Shown here: positions 36,210 to 48,850 of the stretch, piece by piece | Position numbering within the stretch: position 1 is the first letter of the stretch | Layout: each line of letters starts with the position of its first letter | Source: Thauera terpenica 58Eu | Lineage (GTDB): Bacteria > Pseudomonadota > Gammaproteobacteria > Burkholderiales > Rhodocyclaceae | Direction of reading: 5' to 3' | Assembly: GCF_000443165.1 (NCBI RefSeq) | Contig: NZ_ATJV01000103.1 | Location: 62,001-126,000, forward strand | DNA length: 64,000 bases | Made by a program: the position numbers and the translations under genes | Notes under the pieces: generated by a model | Database searches by the model: none | Told to the model about the DNA's origin: nothing | Seen by the model: only the letters and a program-made list of their open reading frames with translations

Positions 36210-37888
36210 TCAACTCCCAACTCTTCTCCCGGCTCAGTGCCGGCCTGCTCTCGCTCGCCATCTCGGCCCCGGTTCTGGCTGCCGGGCCTGCGATGGATGC
36301 GACGCAGAAGCAGTCGCTCAACCTGCACGCGATCGCGATGTTCTTCGTGTTCGTGTTGCTCACCCTGGGCATTACCTACTGGGCGGCCAGCCGCACCAAG
36401 TCCACGTCTGACTTCTACACCGCAGGCGGGGGCATCACCGGTTTTCAGAACGGTCTTGCGATCGCCGGTGACTACATGTCGGCGGCGACGCTGCTCGGCC
36501 TGACCGCGATGCTGTACGTGCAGGGTGTCGATGCCTACATCTACATGCTGTCCTTCTTCGTCGGCTGGCCGATCATCCTGTTCCTGATGGCTGAGCGCCT
36601 GCGCAACCTGGGCAAGTTCACCTTCGCCGACATCACCGCCTACCGCCTCAATCAGGGCAAGGTGCGCACCATGGCCGCGATCAGCTCGCTGACCGTGGTG
36701 TGCTTCTATCTGGTGGCGCAGATGGTCGGTGCCGGTCAGCTCATCAAGCTGCTCTTCGGCCTGGACTACAACATCGCGCTGTTCGTCGTCGGTGGCCTGA
36801 TGATGGTGTATGTCACCTTCGGTGGCATGGTCGCCACCACCTGGGTGCAGATCATCAAGGCCTGCATGCTGCTCGTCGGTGGTACCACGGTCGGCGTGCT
36901 GGCATTCAGCCAGTTCAACTTCAGCTTTGACGAGCTGACCACGCGCGCGATGGAAGTTCACAAGCTCGGCCAGGGCCTGCTCAACCCGGGCAGCCTGCTT
37001 GCCGATCCGGTGACGGCCATTTCGCTCGGCCTCGGTCTGATGTTCGGCACCGCAGGTCTGCCGCACATCCTGATGCGCTTCTTCACCGTGACCAATGCCA
37101 AGGAAGCACGCAAGTCGGTGCTGTACGCCTCGGGCATCGTCGCCTACTTCTTCAACGTCATCGCCATCATGGGACTGTGCGCGATCCTGATCGTCGGTCA
37201 GAACCCGGACTTCTTTGAAGGTGGCGTGATCGGCGGCAAGGTGATCGGCGGTGGCAACATGATCGCCATGCACCTGGCGCAGGCGGTCGGCGGCAACCTG
37301 CTGCTCGGCTTCCTCTCGGCAGTGGCCTTCGCGACCATTCTTGCGGTGGTGGCGGGTCTTGCGCTGGCAGGAGCGGCGGCGATCTCGCACGACATCTACG
37401 CCAGCGTGATCATGAAGGGCAAGTCCGACGAAAAGAAGGAGCTGCGCGTCACCAAGTTCGCCACCATCGGCCTGGGCCTGGTTGCAGTGCTGCTGGGCAT
37501 GGCCTTCGAGAAGATGAACATCGCGTTCATGGTCGCGCTGGCCTTCGGTGTGGCGGCTTCGGCCAACTTCCCGGTGCTGATCCTGTCGATGTACTGGCGC
37601 GGTCTGACCACCAAGGGTGCGCTCGCCGGTGGTTATCTGGGTCTGCTCAGCGCGGTGACTTTCGTCGTGCTGTCGAAGTCGGTGTGGGTCGACGTGCTGG
37701 GCTTTGCCTCGCCGATCTTCCCCTACACCCAGCCCGCCCTGTTCTCGATGCCGCTCGCCTTCCTCGCCACCTTCCTGGTGTCGAAGATGGACAGCAGCGC
37801 AGAGGGCAAGCGCGAAATCGAAGCCTTCGAGGACCAGTACGTGCGTGCCCAGACGGGCGTGGGTGCAGACACGGCCTCTGCACACTGA
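36206..37888 (+). CDS. actP: ActP-type acetate (cation/solute) symporter
   Basis: 560-aa solute:sodium symporter with an N-terminal signal-like segment ([10 protein letters not shown]) and about 13 TM helices. Family motifs include [35 protein letters not shown] and [19 protein letters not shown]. ActP imports acetate and other short-chain monocarboxylates, possibly including propionate, which would feed the propionyl-CoA genes further right. A terminator follows. Confidence 0.92.
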   Translation: MINSQLFSRLSAGLLSLAISAPVLAAGPAMDATQKQSLNLHAIAMFFVFVLLTLGITYWAASRTKSTSDFYTAGGGITGFQNGLAIAGDYMSAATLLGLTAMLYVQGVDAYIYMLSFFVGWPIILFLMAERLRNLGKFTFADITAYRLNQGKVRTMAAISSLTVVCFYLVAQMVGAGQLIKLLFGLDYNIALFVVGGLMMVYVTFGGMVATTWVQIIKACMLLVGGTTVGVLAFSQFNFSFDELTTRAMEVHKLGQGLLNPGSLLADPVTAISLGLGLMFGTAGLPHILMRFFTVTNAKEARKSVLYASGIVAYFFNVIAIMGLCAILIVGQNPDFFEGGVIGGKVIGGGNMIAMHLAQAVGGNLLLGFLSAVAFATILAVVAGLALAGAAAISHDIYASVIMKGKSDEKKELRVTKFATIGLGLVAVLLGMAFEKMNIAFMVALAFGVAASANFPVLILSMYWRGLTTKGALAGGYLGLLSAVTFVVLSKSVWVDVLGFASPIFPYTQPALFSMPLAFLATFLVSKMDSSAEGKREIEAFEDQYVRAQTGVGADTASAH

Positions 37889-37934
37889 ACGGACTGACTG
37901 CGGGGGCGTCCTGGCCCCTGCAGCCGCGTATTCA

Positions 37935-37970
37935 AGCCCCGCCCGGCAGAGCTGCCGTGCGGGGCTTTTT
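37935..37970 (+). terminator. terminator after actP
   Basis: The AGCCCCGC (37935-37942) and GCGGGGCT (37959-37966) arms enclose an inner GGCA/TGCC stem and are followed by TTTTT. Confidence 0.85.
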
Positions 37971-37999
37971 CCATGTGCGCCCAGCATGCGATGCGCGGG

Positions 38000-38944
38000 C
38001 TATTGCAGGCAGTAGTTGACCGCCTTGGGCGATGGCGGCGTGCAGCCCTCTCCGCTCAATTCGCGCAGGTCGGCCTCCACCGCGTGGCTGAGCGCTGAAA
38101 GCGGCAGATCGTTGGCGGTGGTGCCGAACGGCTCTTCGATCTCGTCGCCGATCGCGTCCAGGCCGAAGAATGTGTAGGCGACGATGCCGACCACCAGCGG
38201 GGTGAAGTTGCCGATGGTGTCGATGAGGCCGAACGGCAGCAGGTAGCAATACACGTAGACCGTGCGGTGCAGCAGGACCGAATAGGAGAACGGGATGGGC
38301 GTGCTGCGGATGCGCTCGCAGCCACCGAGAACCTCGCCGAGACGGCTGAAGCTGCGGTCTATCTCCTGTGCCAGGATCGGCGCCACCCAAGCGCGCTCGA
38401 TGCACAGGCGCAGCTCCCCGCCCAGGCGCTGAAGGACTGCGGCCGGGCGGTGCTCTGCGTGTGCCAGCGCTGGGCGCCAGTCGGCAGGCAGCAGACGGTC
38501 AAAGTCGGGTCCCGGATCGCTGCCGCGCAGATGGTGACGCAAGGCGTGGGCATAGGCGATGATGGCGCGCGTCATGCGGTGGCGGGTGTGGGCGAGTTCG
38601 GCCGCTTCATCCTCGCCGCCGCCGGCCGGGTGCAGGAAGGACTCGAACTGACGTGCGAGATCGCGGCTCGTCACCATCAACGCTCCCCACAGCTTGCGCC
38701 CCTCCCAGAAACGCTCGTAGCTTGCCGAGTTGCGGAAGCCGAGGAAGATCGCCAGCGCCAACCCCATCAGGTTGAAGGGCATCGGGGTGAGGATGACCTT
38801 GACGTGAAAGAGGGCGCCGTGGGCGAGGGTGACCAGCACCGCAGTGACTACCGTGAGCGTGAGCTTGAGCCAGATCGTCGGAAGGATGGAGCCGTGGAGG
38901 ACGAGAAAATATTCGATGCCGCGGGGGCGGGGACGGACGATCAT
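38000..38944 (-). CDS. bestrophin-family anion channel protein
   Basis: 314-aa membrane protein of the bestrophin/UPF0187 (YneE) family. The N-terminal IEYFLVLHGSILPTIWLKL, FNLMGLALAIFLGFRNSASYERFWEGRKLWG and a C-terminal TFFGLDAIGDEIEEPFG are diagnostic. Four TM regions are apparent. Homologues form pentameric chloride or cation channels. Divergent from a LysR regulator that may control it. Confidence 0.9.
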   Translation of the reverse strand: MIVRPRPRGIEYFLVLHGSILPTIWLKLTLTVVTAVLVTLAHGALFHVKVILTPMPFNLMGLALAIFLGFRNSASYERFWEGRKLWGALMVTSRDLARQFESFLHPAGGGEDEAAELAHTRHRMTRAIIAYAHALRHHLRGSDPGPDFDRLLPADWRPALAHAEHRPAAVLQRLGGELRLCIERAWVAPILAQEIDRSFSRLGEVLGGCERIRSTPIPFSYSVLLHRTVYVYCYLLPFGLIDTIGNFTPLVVGIVAYTFFGLDAIGDEIEEPFGTTANDLPLSALSHAVEADLRELSGEGCTPPSPKAVNYCLQ

Positions 38945-39064
38945 GAGGGTGGTGCTCGAGTGACGGAGCGATTGGTTTCGCGGGGGGGCGCCACTCTATC
39001 GCGTGAAGTCATGTCCGCGTAATACCATTCTCGGCACAGTCAAAGTGACAGGAATTCATCAAAG

Positions 39065-39964
39065 ATGAGCGCAGACCCCTTTCCCGGCCTTGCCGCCTTT
39101 GTCCGTGCTGCCGAGGCGCGCAGTTTCACCGCCGCCGCCCGCCTGCTCGGAGTCACGCCGTCGGCAATCAGCAAGGCGGTGTCGCGCCTGGAGGCCGAGT
39201 TGGGCGTCCGGCTGTTCAACCGCGGCCGGCGCGAGGTTGTCCTCACCGGAGACGGCGAGGATTTCTTCCGCCAGTGCCGCCACCTCGTCCATGCTGCGGA
39301 GGATGCCCGCGCCGGCCTTGCCGGTGGTGGCCGGGAGGCGCGCGGCACCTTGCGTGCGTGTGTGCCGATCTCGTTCGGCCAGTTTGTCGTCGGCCCTGCG
39401 CTGGCGGGCTGGCTCGCGCGCCACCCGGGGGTCAAGGTGGAGTTGATGCTCACCGACCGCTACGCCGACCTCGGCGAGGAGCGGCTCGATCTCGCGATGC
39501 GGCTGGGCGAGGTGCCCGACTCACGCCTGGTGGCGCGTGCGATGCCGCCGCACCGCTTCGTCACCTGTGCGGCGCCCGCCTATCTCGAGCGCCACGGTAC
39601 GCCGGCGAGTCCCGCCGACCTCGCCGGTCACAACTGCCTCGCCTACTTTGCGGCCACCACCGGGGCGCCGCGCGCCTGGCACTTCATGCGCGACGGCGAG
39701 GCGGTGAAGGTGCGCCCCGAGGGATGCTTCATCACTGACCAGGCGGCGCTCCTGGTGCCGCTTGCTGAACAAGGCTGCGGTATCGTCCAGGCCCCGCGCT
39801 ACCTGGTGCGCGATGCGCTCGATGGCGGGCGCCTGCGGCCCTTGCTCGCCGAGTACGCGACCGTCGGCCCGCCGCTGTCCATCGTCTACCCGCAGGCACG
39901 CCATCCTGCTCTGCGCGTGCGGCTGTTCGTCGATTTCCTGCTTGCTCTGGGCGACCGCCTGTAG
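39065..39964 (+). CDS. LysR-family transcriptional regulator
   Basis: 299-aa LTTR. Winged helix at 1-65 (AAEARSFTAAARLLGVTPSA, SKAVSRLEAELGVRLFNR) and a periplasmic-binding-like effector domain (about 90-295) of the CrgA/AaeR-like group, with FVTCAAPAYLERHGTP. It faces the bestrophin gene and precedes fumC; either could be its target. Effector unknown. Confidence 0.92.
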   Translation: MSADPFPGLAAFVRAAEARSFTAAARLLGVTPSAISKAVSRLEAELGVRLFNRGRREVVLTGDGEDFFRQCRHLVHAAEDARAGLAGGGREARGTLRACVPISFGQFVVGPALAGWLARHPGVKVELMLTDRYADLGEERLDLAMRLGEVPDSRLVARAMPPHRFVTCAAPAYLERHGTPASPADLAGHNCLAYFAATTGAPRAWHFMRDGEAVKVRPEGCFITDQAALLVPLAEQGCGIVQAPRYLVRDALDGGRLRPLLAEYATVGPPLSIVYPQARHPALRVRLFVDFLLALGDRL

Positions 39965-40042
39965 ACCCCTGCGCTTGCCCCGCCAATGGATCTAATCTCT
40001 TGTGTCGGCGTCCAAGCTGAGTCTGAGCAACAGGAGCACACC

Positions 40043-41443
40043 ATGAATGCCACACGTACGGAAACCGATTCGATGGGTCGCATCGAGGTGCAGGCTGATC
40101 GCTACTGGGGGGCGCAGACTCAACGCTCGATCGAACATTTCGCCATCGGGGTCGAGCGCTTTCGCTGGCAGCGGCCGATGATCCGTGCGCTGGGCCTGCT
40201 GAAGAAGGCCGCGGCGCTGACGAATGCCGAGCTGGGCGAACTGCCGCCGGCCGTGGCCGAGCTCATCGTGCGCGCTGCTGATGAGGTGATCGACGGGCGG
40301 CTGGATGCGCATTTTCCGCTGCTCGTGTTTCAGACCGGATCGGGTACGCAGTCCAACATGAACGCCAACGAGGTGATTGCCAACCGTGCCATCGAGCTGG
40401 CGGGTGGCGAGCTTGGCAGCAAGCAGCCGGTGCACCCGAACGACCACGTCAACCGCGGGCAGTCCTCCAATGACACTTTCCCCACCGCAATGTACGTGGC
40501 GGTGGTGCTCGAGCTCAGTGAACGCCTCTTGCCCGCGGTGGAGCGCTTGCGCGACACGCTCGCCGAGCGCGCTGAAGCCTTTGCTGCGGTGGTCAAGACC
40601 GGGCGCACCCATCTGCAGGACGCCACCCCGCTCACCCTGGGCCAGGAGATCGGCGCCTGGGTCAGCCAGATCGACTTTGGTCTGGAGGCGGTGAGGGCGA
40701 GCCGGGCCGGGCTGTATGCGCTCGCGATCGGCGGCACGGCGGTGGGGACCGGGCTCAATGCCCACCCGGCCTTCGGCGATCAATGTGCGCAGCGGCTGGC
40801 AGAGCTCAGTGGTTATCCATTTTTCAGCGCGACCAATCGCTTCTTCGCGCTCGCAGCGCACGACGCGCTGGTGCAGACCTCGGCGGCGCTGCGCACCCTG
40901 GCCGGCGGCCTGATGAAGATGGCCAACGATGTGCGCTGGCTGGCGAGCGGGCCGCGTTGCGGCATCGGTGAGCTGCGCATCCCCGAAAACGAGCCTGGCT
41001 CATCGATCATGCCGGGCAAGGTGAACCCGACCCAGTGCGAGGCGCTCACCATGGTCTGCGTGCAGGTGTTCGGCAACGACGCCAGTGTCGCCTTCGCCGG
41101 CACTCAGGGAAACTTCCAGCTCAACGTCTACAAGCCGGTAATGGCGCACAACGTGCTTGAGAGCATCGCACTCCTGACCGATGCCTGCCTGTCCTTCGAG
41201 CACCACTGCGCGCGCGGCATCGAGCCCGACCTCGCCGGCATCGAGCGCCACCTCGCGGCCAACCTGATGCTGGTGACCGCGCTCAATCCTCATATTGGTT
41301 ACGATCGCGCGGCCGCGATTGCCAAACGCGCGCTTCACGAAGGACTCAGTCTGCGCGAGGCGGCGCTGGCAAGTGGTGATGTCAGCGCGCAGGATTACGA
41401 CCGCTGGGTGGTGCCGGCGGCGATGACCGGGCCGCGACGGTGA
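40043..41443 (+). CDS. fumC: class II fumarate hydratase
   Basis: Oxygen-stable, iron-free fumarase interconverting fumarate and malate in the TCA cycle. 466 aa, usual length. Signature [15 protein letters not shown] and active-site regions [14 protein letters not shown] and [14 protein letters not shown] are intact. CAGGAGCACACC precedes ATG 40043; the upstream extension is not conserved. Confidence 0.96.
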   Translation: MNATRTETDSMGRIEVQADRYWGAQTQRSIEHFAIGVERFRWQRPMIRALGLLKKAAALTNAELGELPPAVAELIVRAADEVIDGRLDAHFPLLVFQTGSGTQSNMNANEVIANRAIELAGGELGSKQPVHPNDHVNRGQSSNDTFPTAMYVAVVLELSERLLPAVERLRDTLAERAEAFAAVVKTGRTHLQDATPLTLGQEIGAWVSQIDFGLEAVRASRAGLYALAIGGTAVGTGLNAHPAFGDQCAQRLAELSGYPFFSATNRFFALAAHDALVQTSAALRTLAGGLMKMANDVRWLASGPRCGIGELRIPENEPGSSIMPGKVNPTQCEALTMVCVQVFGNDASVAFAGTQGNFQLNVYKPVMAHNVLESIALLTDACLSFEHHCARGIEPDLAGIERHLAANLMLVTALNPHIGYDRAAAIAKRALHEGLSLREAALASGDVSAQDYDRWVVPAAMTGPRR

Positions 41444-41515
41444 TTTGGTGCGGATGATAAACTGCGGCCAGCGCCCGCGCCGCATTCGGCCGGCAGTGAC
41501 CGGGCCGGAGCGTTC

Positions 41516-42820
41516 GTGAGCCTGTTGAACAATCTTTTTCTTATCGCGCTGCTGATCGTGGTCAGCGCGTTCTTTTCCGTTTCCGAGATATCGCTCGCCG
41601 CGTCACGCAAGATCAAGCTGCGGCTGATGGCCGAAGGCGGTCATCACAACGCCCAGCGCGTGCTCGCGCTGCAGGACAATCCGGGCAGCTTCTTTACCGT
41701 GGTGCAGATCGGCCTCAACGCCGTCGCCATTCTGGGTGGCATCCTCGGCGAGCAGGCCTTGTCGCCGCACGTCGCCGATGGTTTGCGGCCGTTCTATGAC
41801 GGCCCCCTGCTGGGCACCTTCAGCTTTGCCTTCTCCTTCGTTTTTGTGACCTCCTTGTTCGTGCTCTTTGCCGACCTGATGCCCAAGCGCCTTGCCATGG
41901 TGCAACCCGAGCGCATCGCGGTGGCCGTGGTGCGACCGATGCAGATGTGCATGTGGCTGATCGGGCCCATGGTGTGGTTCTTCAATGGTCTCGCCGATGC
42001 CCTGTTTCGCTGGTTGAAGGTGCCCAGCGTGCGCACCGAGAGCATCACCGCTGCCGACATCGTGGCCATGGCCGATGCCGGTGCGCAGGCCGGGGCCTTG
42101 TTGCGTCAGGAGCAATACCTGATCAGCAATGTCTTCGAGCTCGATTCACGCATCGTGCCCTCGGCCATGACCTCACGTGAGAGCATTGTCTTCCTCACCC
42201 TGGGGGAGTCGGAAGAGAGCATTCGGCGCAAGATTGCTGCGCATCCGCACGGCAAGTTTCCGGTGTGTGAGGACGCCATAGACAGCGTGATCGGCTATGT
42301 GGACTCGAAGGACATCCTGCCGCGCATCGTGCAGGGGCTGGATCTGTCGCTGCGTACCGAGCCCATCGTGCGCAAGATTCTGATGCTGCCCGATACGCTG
42401 ACCCTGTTTGAGGCGCTCGAACGCTTTCGCGATGCCAAGGAGGACTTCGCCCTCGTCCTCAACGAATACGCCCTGGTGGTCGGCCTGCTGTCATTGCAGG
42501 ACGTGATGAGCACGGTCATGGGGGATCTGGTCAGCCCCTTCCAGGAAGAGCTGATCGTGCGCCGCGACGACAACTCATGGCTGATCGACGGCGTGACACC
42601 GATCGAGGACGTCATGCAAGCGCTCGATATCGAGGTCTTTGAAGGCTTTCAGAATTACGAAACCGTCGCCGGCTTTCTGATGTATCGCCTGCGCAAGGTG
42701 CCCAGGCGGACCGACTTCGTGGTGTATGCAGGCTACAAATTCGAGGTCGTCGACATCGACAACTACCGCATCGATCAGGTGCTGGTGACCCGGGAGCTCG
42801 AGGCCGCGCCTGCGCAGTGA
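41516..42820 (+). CDS. CNNM/CBS-domain membrane protein (hemolysin-like, CorC-type)
   Basis: 434-aa protein with an N-terminal CNNM/DUF21 membrane domain (about 1-190, four TM helices), two CBS domains (about 205-330) and a C-terminal CorC_HlyC domain (about 345-430). Members act in Mg2+/Co2+ efflux or membrane-ion homeostasis; the old hemolysin name is not evidence of toxicity. GTG 41516 is used. Segment EISLAASRKIKLRLMAEGG is family-typical. Confidence 0.9.
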   Translation: MSLLNNLFLIALLIVVSAFFSVSEISLAASRKIKLRLMAEGGHHNAQRVLALQDNPGSFFTVVQIGLNAVAILGGILGEQALSPHVADGLRPFYDGPLLGTFSFAFSFVFVTSLFVLFADLMPKRLAMVQPERIAVAVVRPMQMCMWLIGPMVWFFNGLADALFRWLKVPSVRTESITAADIVAMADAGAQAGALLRQEQYLISNVFELDSRIVPSAMTSRESIVFLTLGESEESIRRKIAAHPHGKFPVCEDAIDSVIGYVDSKDILPRIVQGLDLSLRTEPIVRKILMLPDTLTLFEALERFRDAKEDFALVLNEYALVVGLLSLQDVMSTVMGDLVSPFQEELIVRRDDNSWLIDGVTPIEDVMQALDIEVFEGFQNYETVAGFLMYRLRKVPRRTDFVVYAGYKFEVVDIDNYRIDQVLVTRELEAAPAQ

Positions 42821-42833
42821 GCGTGGCGCAGGC

Positions 42834-43505
42834 TCAGGTGGTCTTCGTCCTGGCGGCGGCGATGCGTGCCACCGCCTCGCGGCCGCGGCGGATGTGGGCG
42901 CGCATGAGGGCTTCGGCCGCGCTGGCGTCGCGCGCGATGAGTGCATCGAGGAGGGCGCGGTGCTCGGCCAGGGCCTGCTCGAGGCGGCCTTCCGAGTACA
43001 GGGAGTGGTGGCGTGAGAGTTTGATGACCTTGCGCAGGTCTTCGATCACCTGCAGCAGCCAGCGGTTGTCGGCGAACTCCTGAATGCTGCGGTGAAAGGC
43101 CTGGTTGGCCTCGAAGAAGCCCTTGATGTCCCTGGCCGCTGCGGCGCGCTCGAGCTCGGCGTGGATGGCCTTCAGCTCATCGAGCTGGGCGTCGCTCGCG
43201 CGCTCGACCATGATGCGCACGCATTCGCCTTCGAGCAGCGCCATGATGGAGAACACCTCGTCGAGATCGCGTTCGGAGATCTCGGTCACATAGCACCCCC
43301 GGCGCGGCTTGAGGATGACCAGCCCTTCGGAGGCGAGCACCTTCAGCGCCTCGCGCAAGGGTGTGCGCGAGATGCCGTACTGTTCGGCCAGCGCCTGTTC
43401 GTCCACCCAGGTTCCGGGCGTGAGTTCGTGTGCAAATATCCGCTCGCGCAGACGTTCGGCAACTTCCTGGTAGAGCGCGAGGGGAGCAATGCGGGTAGCG
43501 TTCAT
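42834..43505 (-). CDS. GntR-family (FCD domain) transcriptional regulator
   Basis: 223-aa FadR-subfamily regulator. wHTH at about 8-75 (YQEVAERLRERIFAHEL, EQYGISRTPLREALKVLASEGL) and helical FCD ligand domain (about 85-215) with metal-binding-type His residues (FHRSIQEF, EHRALLDAL). Divergent from the methylmalonyl-CoA mutase operon, so a local regulator of propionate catabolism responding to an organic acid or acyl-CoA is likely. Confidence 0.9.
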   Translation of the reverse strand: MNATRIAPLALYQEVAERLRERIFAHELTPGTWVDEQALAEQYGISRTPLREALKVLASEGLVILKPRRGCYVTEISERDLDEVFSIMALLEGECVRIMVERASDAQLDELKAIHAELERAAAARDIKGFFEANQAFHRSIQEFADNRWLLQVIEDLRKVIKLSRHHSLYSEGRLEQALAEHRALLDALIARDASAAEALMRAHIRRGREAVARIAAARTKTT

Positions 43506-43628
43506 GCTTGGGCCGAGTGATGTGCAACGCGGTTGGCGAGCGCGGGCATGCGGAGTGTGTTGTGAATCGGCATGAGCAGCGCCGTGTGCGGCGCCGATGC
43601 AAGGCCAAGCTCGTGCAGCAAGGCAAGA

Positions 43629-43658
43629 TTGCGTTCATAATTATGGATAAAGTATTAT
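43629..43658 (+). promoter_or_regulatory. putative mcm promoter with palindromic operator
   Basis: TTGCGT (43629-43634) and TATTAT (43653-43658) are spaced by 18 bp. The perfect palindrome CATAATTATG (43636-43645) lies inside the spacer, an ideal place for repression by the adjacent GntR protein. The leader to mcm would be about 215 nt. Confidence 0.4.
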
Positions 43659-43843
43659 TTCGTCCTTGCTACAAGTCAACATCCTTCGTGCTGCGTGTTT
43701 GAGGGTGCCGGGCTATCATCCGGCGCGTGGAGAGGGGCATGCAGCGCGACGGCCCCCGCCGGCCGCGGCCTCGTCGCCGTTCTCGAGCGAAGTGCGCGCA
43801 GGGCGCGCAGTATCAAGCAAGACGCTTAGGTCCAACACTGATT

Positions 43844-43859
43844 TGCCGCATGTGCGGCA
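43844..43859 (+). repeat. hairpin in mcm leader
   Basis: TGCCGC-ATGT-GCGGCA forms a perfect 6-bp stem with a 4-base loop, ending 20 bases before the mcm start. It is not followed by a T tract. Could modulate translation or be an operator; function unknown. Confidence 0.45.
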
Positions 43860-43879
43860 CCTGTATCCGAGAGGTTTCC

Positions 43880-46042
<2,163 letters not shown>

Positions 46043-46082
46043 GGGCCAGTACGTCCCGCGCCGGACCGCGCGTGGACGGCCC

Positions 46083-46176
46083 TGTAGGAGCGGCGCAAGC
46101 CGCGAGTTTTTGGATTCGGGTTCAGGATTTATTTGGATCACTGCCTTAAAGGCTCGCGGCTCGCGCCGCTCCCACA
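46083..46176. repeat. REP-like inverted repeat pair
   Basis: GTAGGAGCGGCGCAAGCCGCGAG (within 46084-46106) reappears inverted at 46153-46175 with two differences. The arms are separated by about 46 bp. Each arm also has its own internal GCGGC/GCCGC stem. This is the form of REP/BIME elements mobilised by REP-associated tyrosine transposases. It lies in the mcm-meaB gap and could stabilise or partly terminate the mRNA. Confidence 0.7.
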
Positions 46177-46238
46177 ACAGCCCCGCCCACAAAAACCGCC
46201 TCACCAACACGCAACGACGCGCGCCTACACGATCGAAC

Positions 46239-47231
46239 ATGCTTGCTCCGTCCTCCTCCTCCCTCGCCCCCGCCGACCAGGCTCTGGTCGACGGGGTGCT
46301 CGCGCGCCAGCTCCGCCCGCTCGCCAAGACCATCACGCTGATCGAATCACTGCGTGAGGACCACAGGGGGCGCGCGCATAAGGTGCTTGAGGCCTTGCTG
46401 CCGCATACCGGTGGCGCGATGCGGGTAGGCATCTCGGGTGTGCCGGGCGTGGGCAAGTCGACCTTCATCGAGGGGCTGGGGCTGTATCTGATCGAGCAGG
46501 GGCTGCGCGTTGCGGTGCTGGCGGTGGATCCTTCGTCCTCGGTCACCGGCGGCTCCATCCTCGGCGACAAGACGCGCATGGAGTTGCTCAGTCAGAACCC
46601 AGCCGCCTTCATCCGCCCCAGCCCTTCGGCGTGCAGCCTGGGCGGGGTGGCGGAGAAGACGCGCGAATCCATGCTGGTGTGCGAGGCCGCCGGCTTCGAC
46701 GTCATCATCATCGAGACCGTGGGTGTGGGCCAGAGCGAGACCGCGGTTGCCGGCATGACCGACATCTTCTGCCTGCTGCAATTGCCCAATGCGGGTGACG
46801 ATCTGCAGGCGATCAAGAAAGGCATCATGGAGATCGCCGACCTGATCGTGATCAACAAGGCCGATATCGACCCCGTGGCGGCGATGCGCGCCAAGTCGCA
46901 GATCAAGACCGCGTTGCACATGTTGCGTCCGGCCAGCCCCAACTGGGCAGTGCCGGTGCTGACGCTGTCCGCCTTGAAAAAGCAGGGCATTGCCGATTTC
47001 TGGAACGCGGTGATGGACTATCGGCGCACGCTGACTGACTCGGGTGAGCTCGCGGCCAAGCGCCGCCATCAGGCCATGGCCTGGATGTGGGAGCTGATCG
47101 ACTCCGAGCTGCGCAGCCGTTTCCGCAATCACCCGCAAGTCAAACAGGAACTACCGGCGCTGGCGCGCGCGGTGGAGGAAGGCAGCACCACGCCTTCGAT
47201 CGCTGCGCTGCGCCTGCTCGGCCATCTTTGA
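46239..47231 (+). CDS. meaB: MeaB/ArgK-type GTPase chaperone of methylmalonyl-CoA mutase
   Basis: 330-aa G3E P-loop GTPase that guards and reloads the B12 cofactor of methylmalonyl-CoA mutase. Walker A is GVPGVGKST at about 67-75; [27 protein letters not shown] and NKAD motifs are intact. A C-terminal dimerisation arm is present. ATG 46239 lacks a clear RBS and lies just after a REP-like repeat, so expression may be lower than that of mcm. Confidence 0.94.
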   Translation: MLAPSSSSLAPADQALVDGVLARQLRPLAKTITLIESLREDHRGRAHKVLEALLPHTGGAMRVGISGVPGVGKSTFIEGLGLYLIEQGLRVAVLAVDPSSSVTGGSILGDKTRMELLSQNPAAFIRPSPSACSLGGVAEKTRESMLVCEAAGFDVIIIETVGVGQSETAVAGMTDIFCLLQLPNAGDDLQAIKKGIMEIADLIVINKADIDPVAAMRAKSQIKTALHMLRPASPNWAVPVLTLSALKKQGIADFWNAVMDYRRTLTDSGELAAKRRHQAMAWMWELIDSELRSRFRNHPQVKQELPALARAVEEGSTTPSIAALRLLGHL

Positions 47232-47295
47232 AGTACATCAAGCGCCCGCGTATCTTGCGGGCAAATCATTCCCAGGACCTCACAGGAGATCATCA

Positions 47296-48828
47296 ATGAC
47301 CGACATCATCCGTCAGCTGGAGGAGAAGCGCGAGAAGGCCCGCCTCGGCGGTGGCCAGACGCGCATCGACGCCCAGCATGCCAAGGGCAAGCTCACTGCG
47401 CGCGAGCGCCTCCAGTTGCTGCTTGACGATGGCAGCTTCGAAGAGTGGGACATGTTCAAGGAGCACCGCTGCAACGATTTCGGCATGAACGCCGATCACA
47501 CGCCGGGTGACGGCGTGGTCACCGGTTATGGCACGGTCAATGGCCGTCTGGTGTTCGTGTTCTCGCAGGACTTCACCGTGTTCGGCGGCTCGTTGTCCGA
47601 GACTCACGCCGAAAAGATCTGCAAGGTCATGGACCATGCGATGAAGGTCGGTGCGCCGGTGATCGGCCTCAATGACTCGGGCGGCGCGCGCATCCAGGAG
47701 GGGGTGGATTCGCTCGGCGGCTATGCCGACGTGTTCCAGCGCAACGTCCTGGCCTCGGGCGTGGTGCCGCAGATCTCGCTGATCATGGGTCCGTGCGCCG
47801 GTGGCGCGGTGTACAGCCCGTCGATGACGGACTTCATCTTCATGGTGAAGGACTCGTCGTACATGTTCGTGACCGGCCCGGAAGTGGTCAAGACCGTGAC
47901 CCACGAGGAAGTGACCGCCGAGGAGCTTGGTGGCGCGGTGACTCACACCACCAAGTCCGGTGTGGCGGATCTGGCCTTCGAGAACGACGTCGAGGCCTTG
48001 ATGATGACGCGTCGCCTCGTGGGCTTCATCCCCTCCAGCAATCGCGAGAAACCGCCGGCGGTGCCGGCCATCGACCTTGCCGATCGCATCGACTATTCGC
48101 TCGACACCCTGGTGCCGAGCAACCCCAATCAGCCCTATGACATGAAGGAGCTGATCATCAAGATGGTCGATGACGGCGATTTCTTCGAGCTGCAGCCGGA
48201 CTACGCCAGGAACATCCTCATCGGCTTCGCGCGCATGGAAGGCTCGCCGGTGGGCATCGTCGCCAACCAGCCGCTGGTGCTGGCCGGTTGCCTCGACATC
48301 AAGAGCGCGATCAAGGCTGCACGTTTCGTGCGTTTCTGCGATGCGTTCAACATCCCGGTGGTCACCCTCGTGGACGTGCCTGGCTTCATGCCCGGGACCT
48401 CACAGGAGTACGGCGGCATCATCACCCACGGCGCCAAGCTGCTCTATGCCTACGCCGAATGCACGGTGCCCAAGGTCACCCTCATCACGCGCAAAGCTTA
48501 CGGCGGTGCCTACGACGTGATGTCATCCAAGCACCTGCGTGGCGACGTGAACTTCGCCTGGCCGAGCGCCGAAATCGCGGTGATGGGGCCTAAGGGTGCC
48601 GTGGAGATCATCTTCCGTGAGGAGAAGAACGACCCGGCCAAGATCGCCGAGCGTGAGGCCGAATACAAGGAGCGCTTCGCGAACCCCTTCGTCGCCGGCG
48701 CACGCGGCTTCATCGACGACGTGATCATGCCGCACGAGACGCGCAAGCGCGTGTGCCGCTCGCTGGCCATGCTCAAGGACAAGGAACTGGAAAACCCGTG
48801 GCGCAAGCACGGCAACATCCCGCTCTGA
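47296..48828 (+). CDS. pccB: propionyl-CoA carboxylase beta subunit
   Basis: 510-aa carboxyltransferase subunit transferring CO2 from carboxybiotin to propionyl-CoA. Biotin-carboxyltransferase motifs include [36 protein letters not shown] and [34 protein letters not shown] precedes ATG 47296. It lies between meaB and the biotin-carrying alpha subunit, as expected for PCC. Confidence 0.95.
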   Translation: MTDIIRQLEEKREKARLGGGQTRIDAQHAKGKLTARERLQLLLDDGSFEEWDMFKEHRCNDFGMNADHTPGDGVVTGYGTVNGRLVFVFSQDFTVFGGSLSETHAEKICKVMDHAMKVGAPVIGLNDSGGARIQEGVDSLGGYADVFQRNVLASGVVPQISLIMGPCAGGAVYSPSMTDFIFMVKDSSYMFVTGPEVVKTVTHEEVTAEELGGAVTHTTKSGVADLAFENDVEALMMTRRLVGFIPSSNREKPPAVPAIDLADRIDYSLDTLVPSNPNQPYDMKELIIKMVDDGDFFELQPDYARNILIGFARMEGSPVGIVANQPLVLAGCLDIKSAIKAARFVRFCDAFNIPVVTLVDVPGFMPGTSQEYGGIITHGAKLLYAYAECTVPKVTLITRKAYGGAYDVMSSKHLRGDVNFAWPSAEIAVMGPKGAVEIIFREEKNDPAKIAEREAEYKERFANPFVAGARGFIDDVIMPHETRKRVCRSLAMLKDKELENPWRKHGNIPL

Positions 48829-48850
48829 TCCGCGCACGAGGAAAAATCAA

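Larger units (their letters stand above)
43506..43879 (+). other. divergent promoter/leader region of the mcm operon
   Basis: 374 bases between gntR and mcm. They contain a sigma70-like promoter with a palindrome in its spacer (43629-43658) and a short hairpin near the mcm start (43844-43859). The open frame 43727-43880 ahead of mcm is Arg-rich and looks non-coding. I looked for a cobalamin-riboswitch core and did not see one. Confidence 0.5.

Noticed and set aside
36131-37987. 618-aa His/Gln-rich frame antisense to actP
   Set aside because: The composition is the typical reverse-strand image of a membrane protein; no start signal.
43506-43879. possible cobalamin riboswitch before the B12-dependent mutase
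   Set aside because: I looked for the conserved B12-box-like core and found only a small hairpin; B12-dependent enzymes themselves usually lack this riboswitch.
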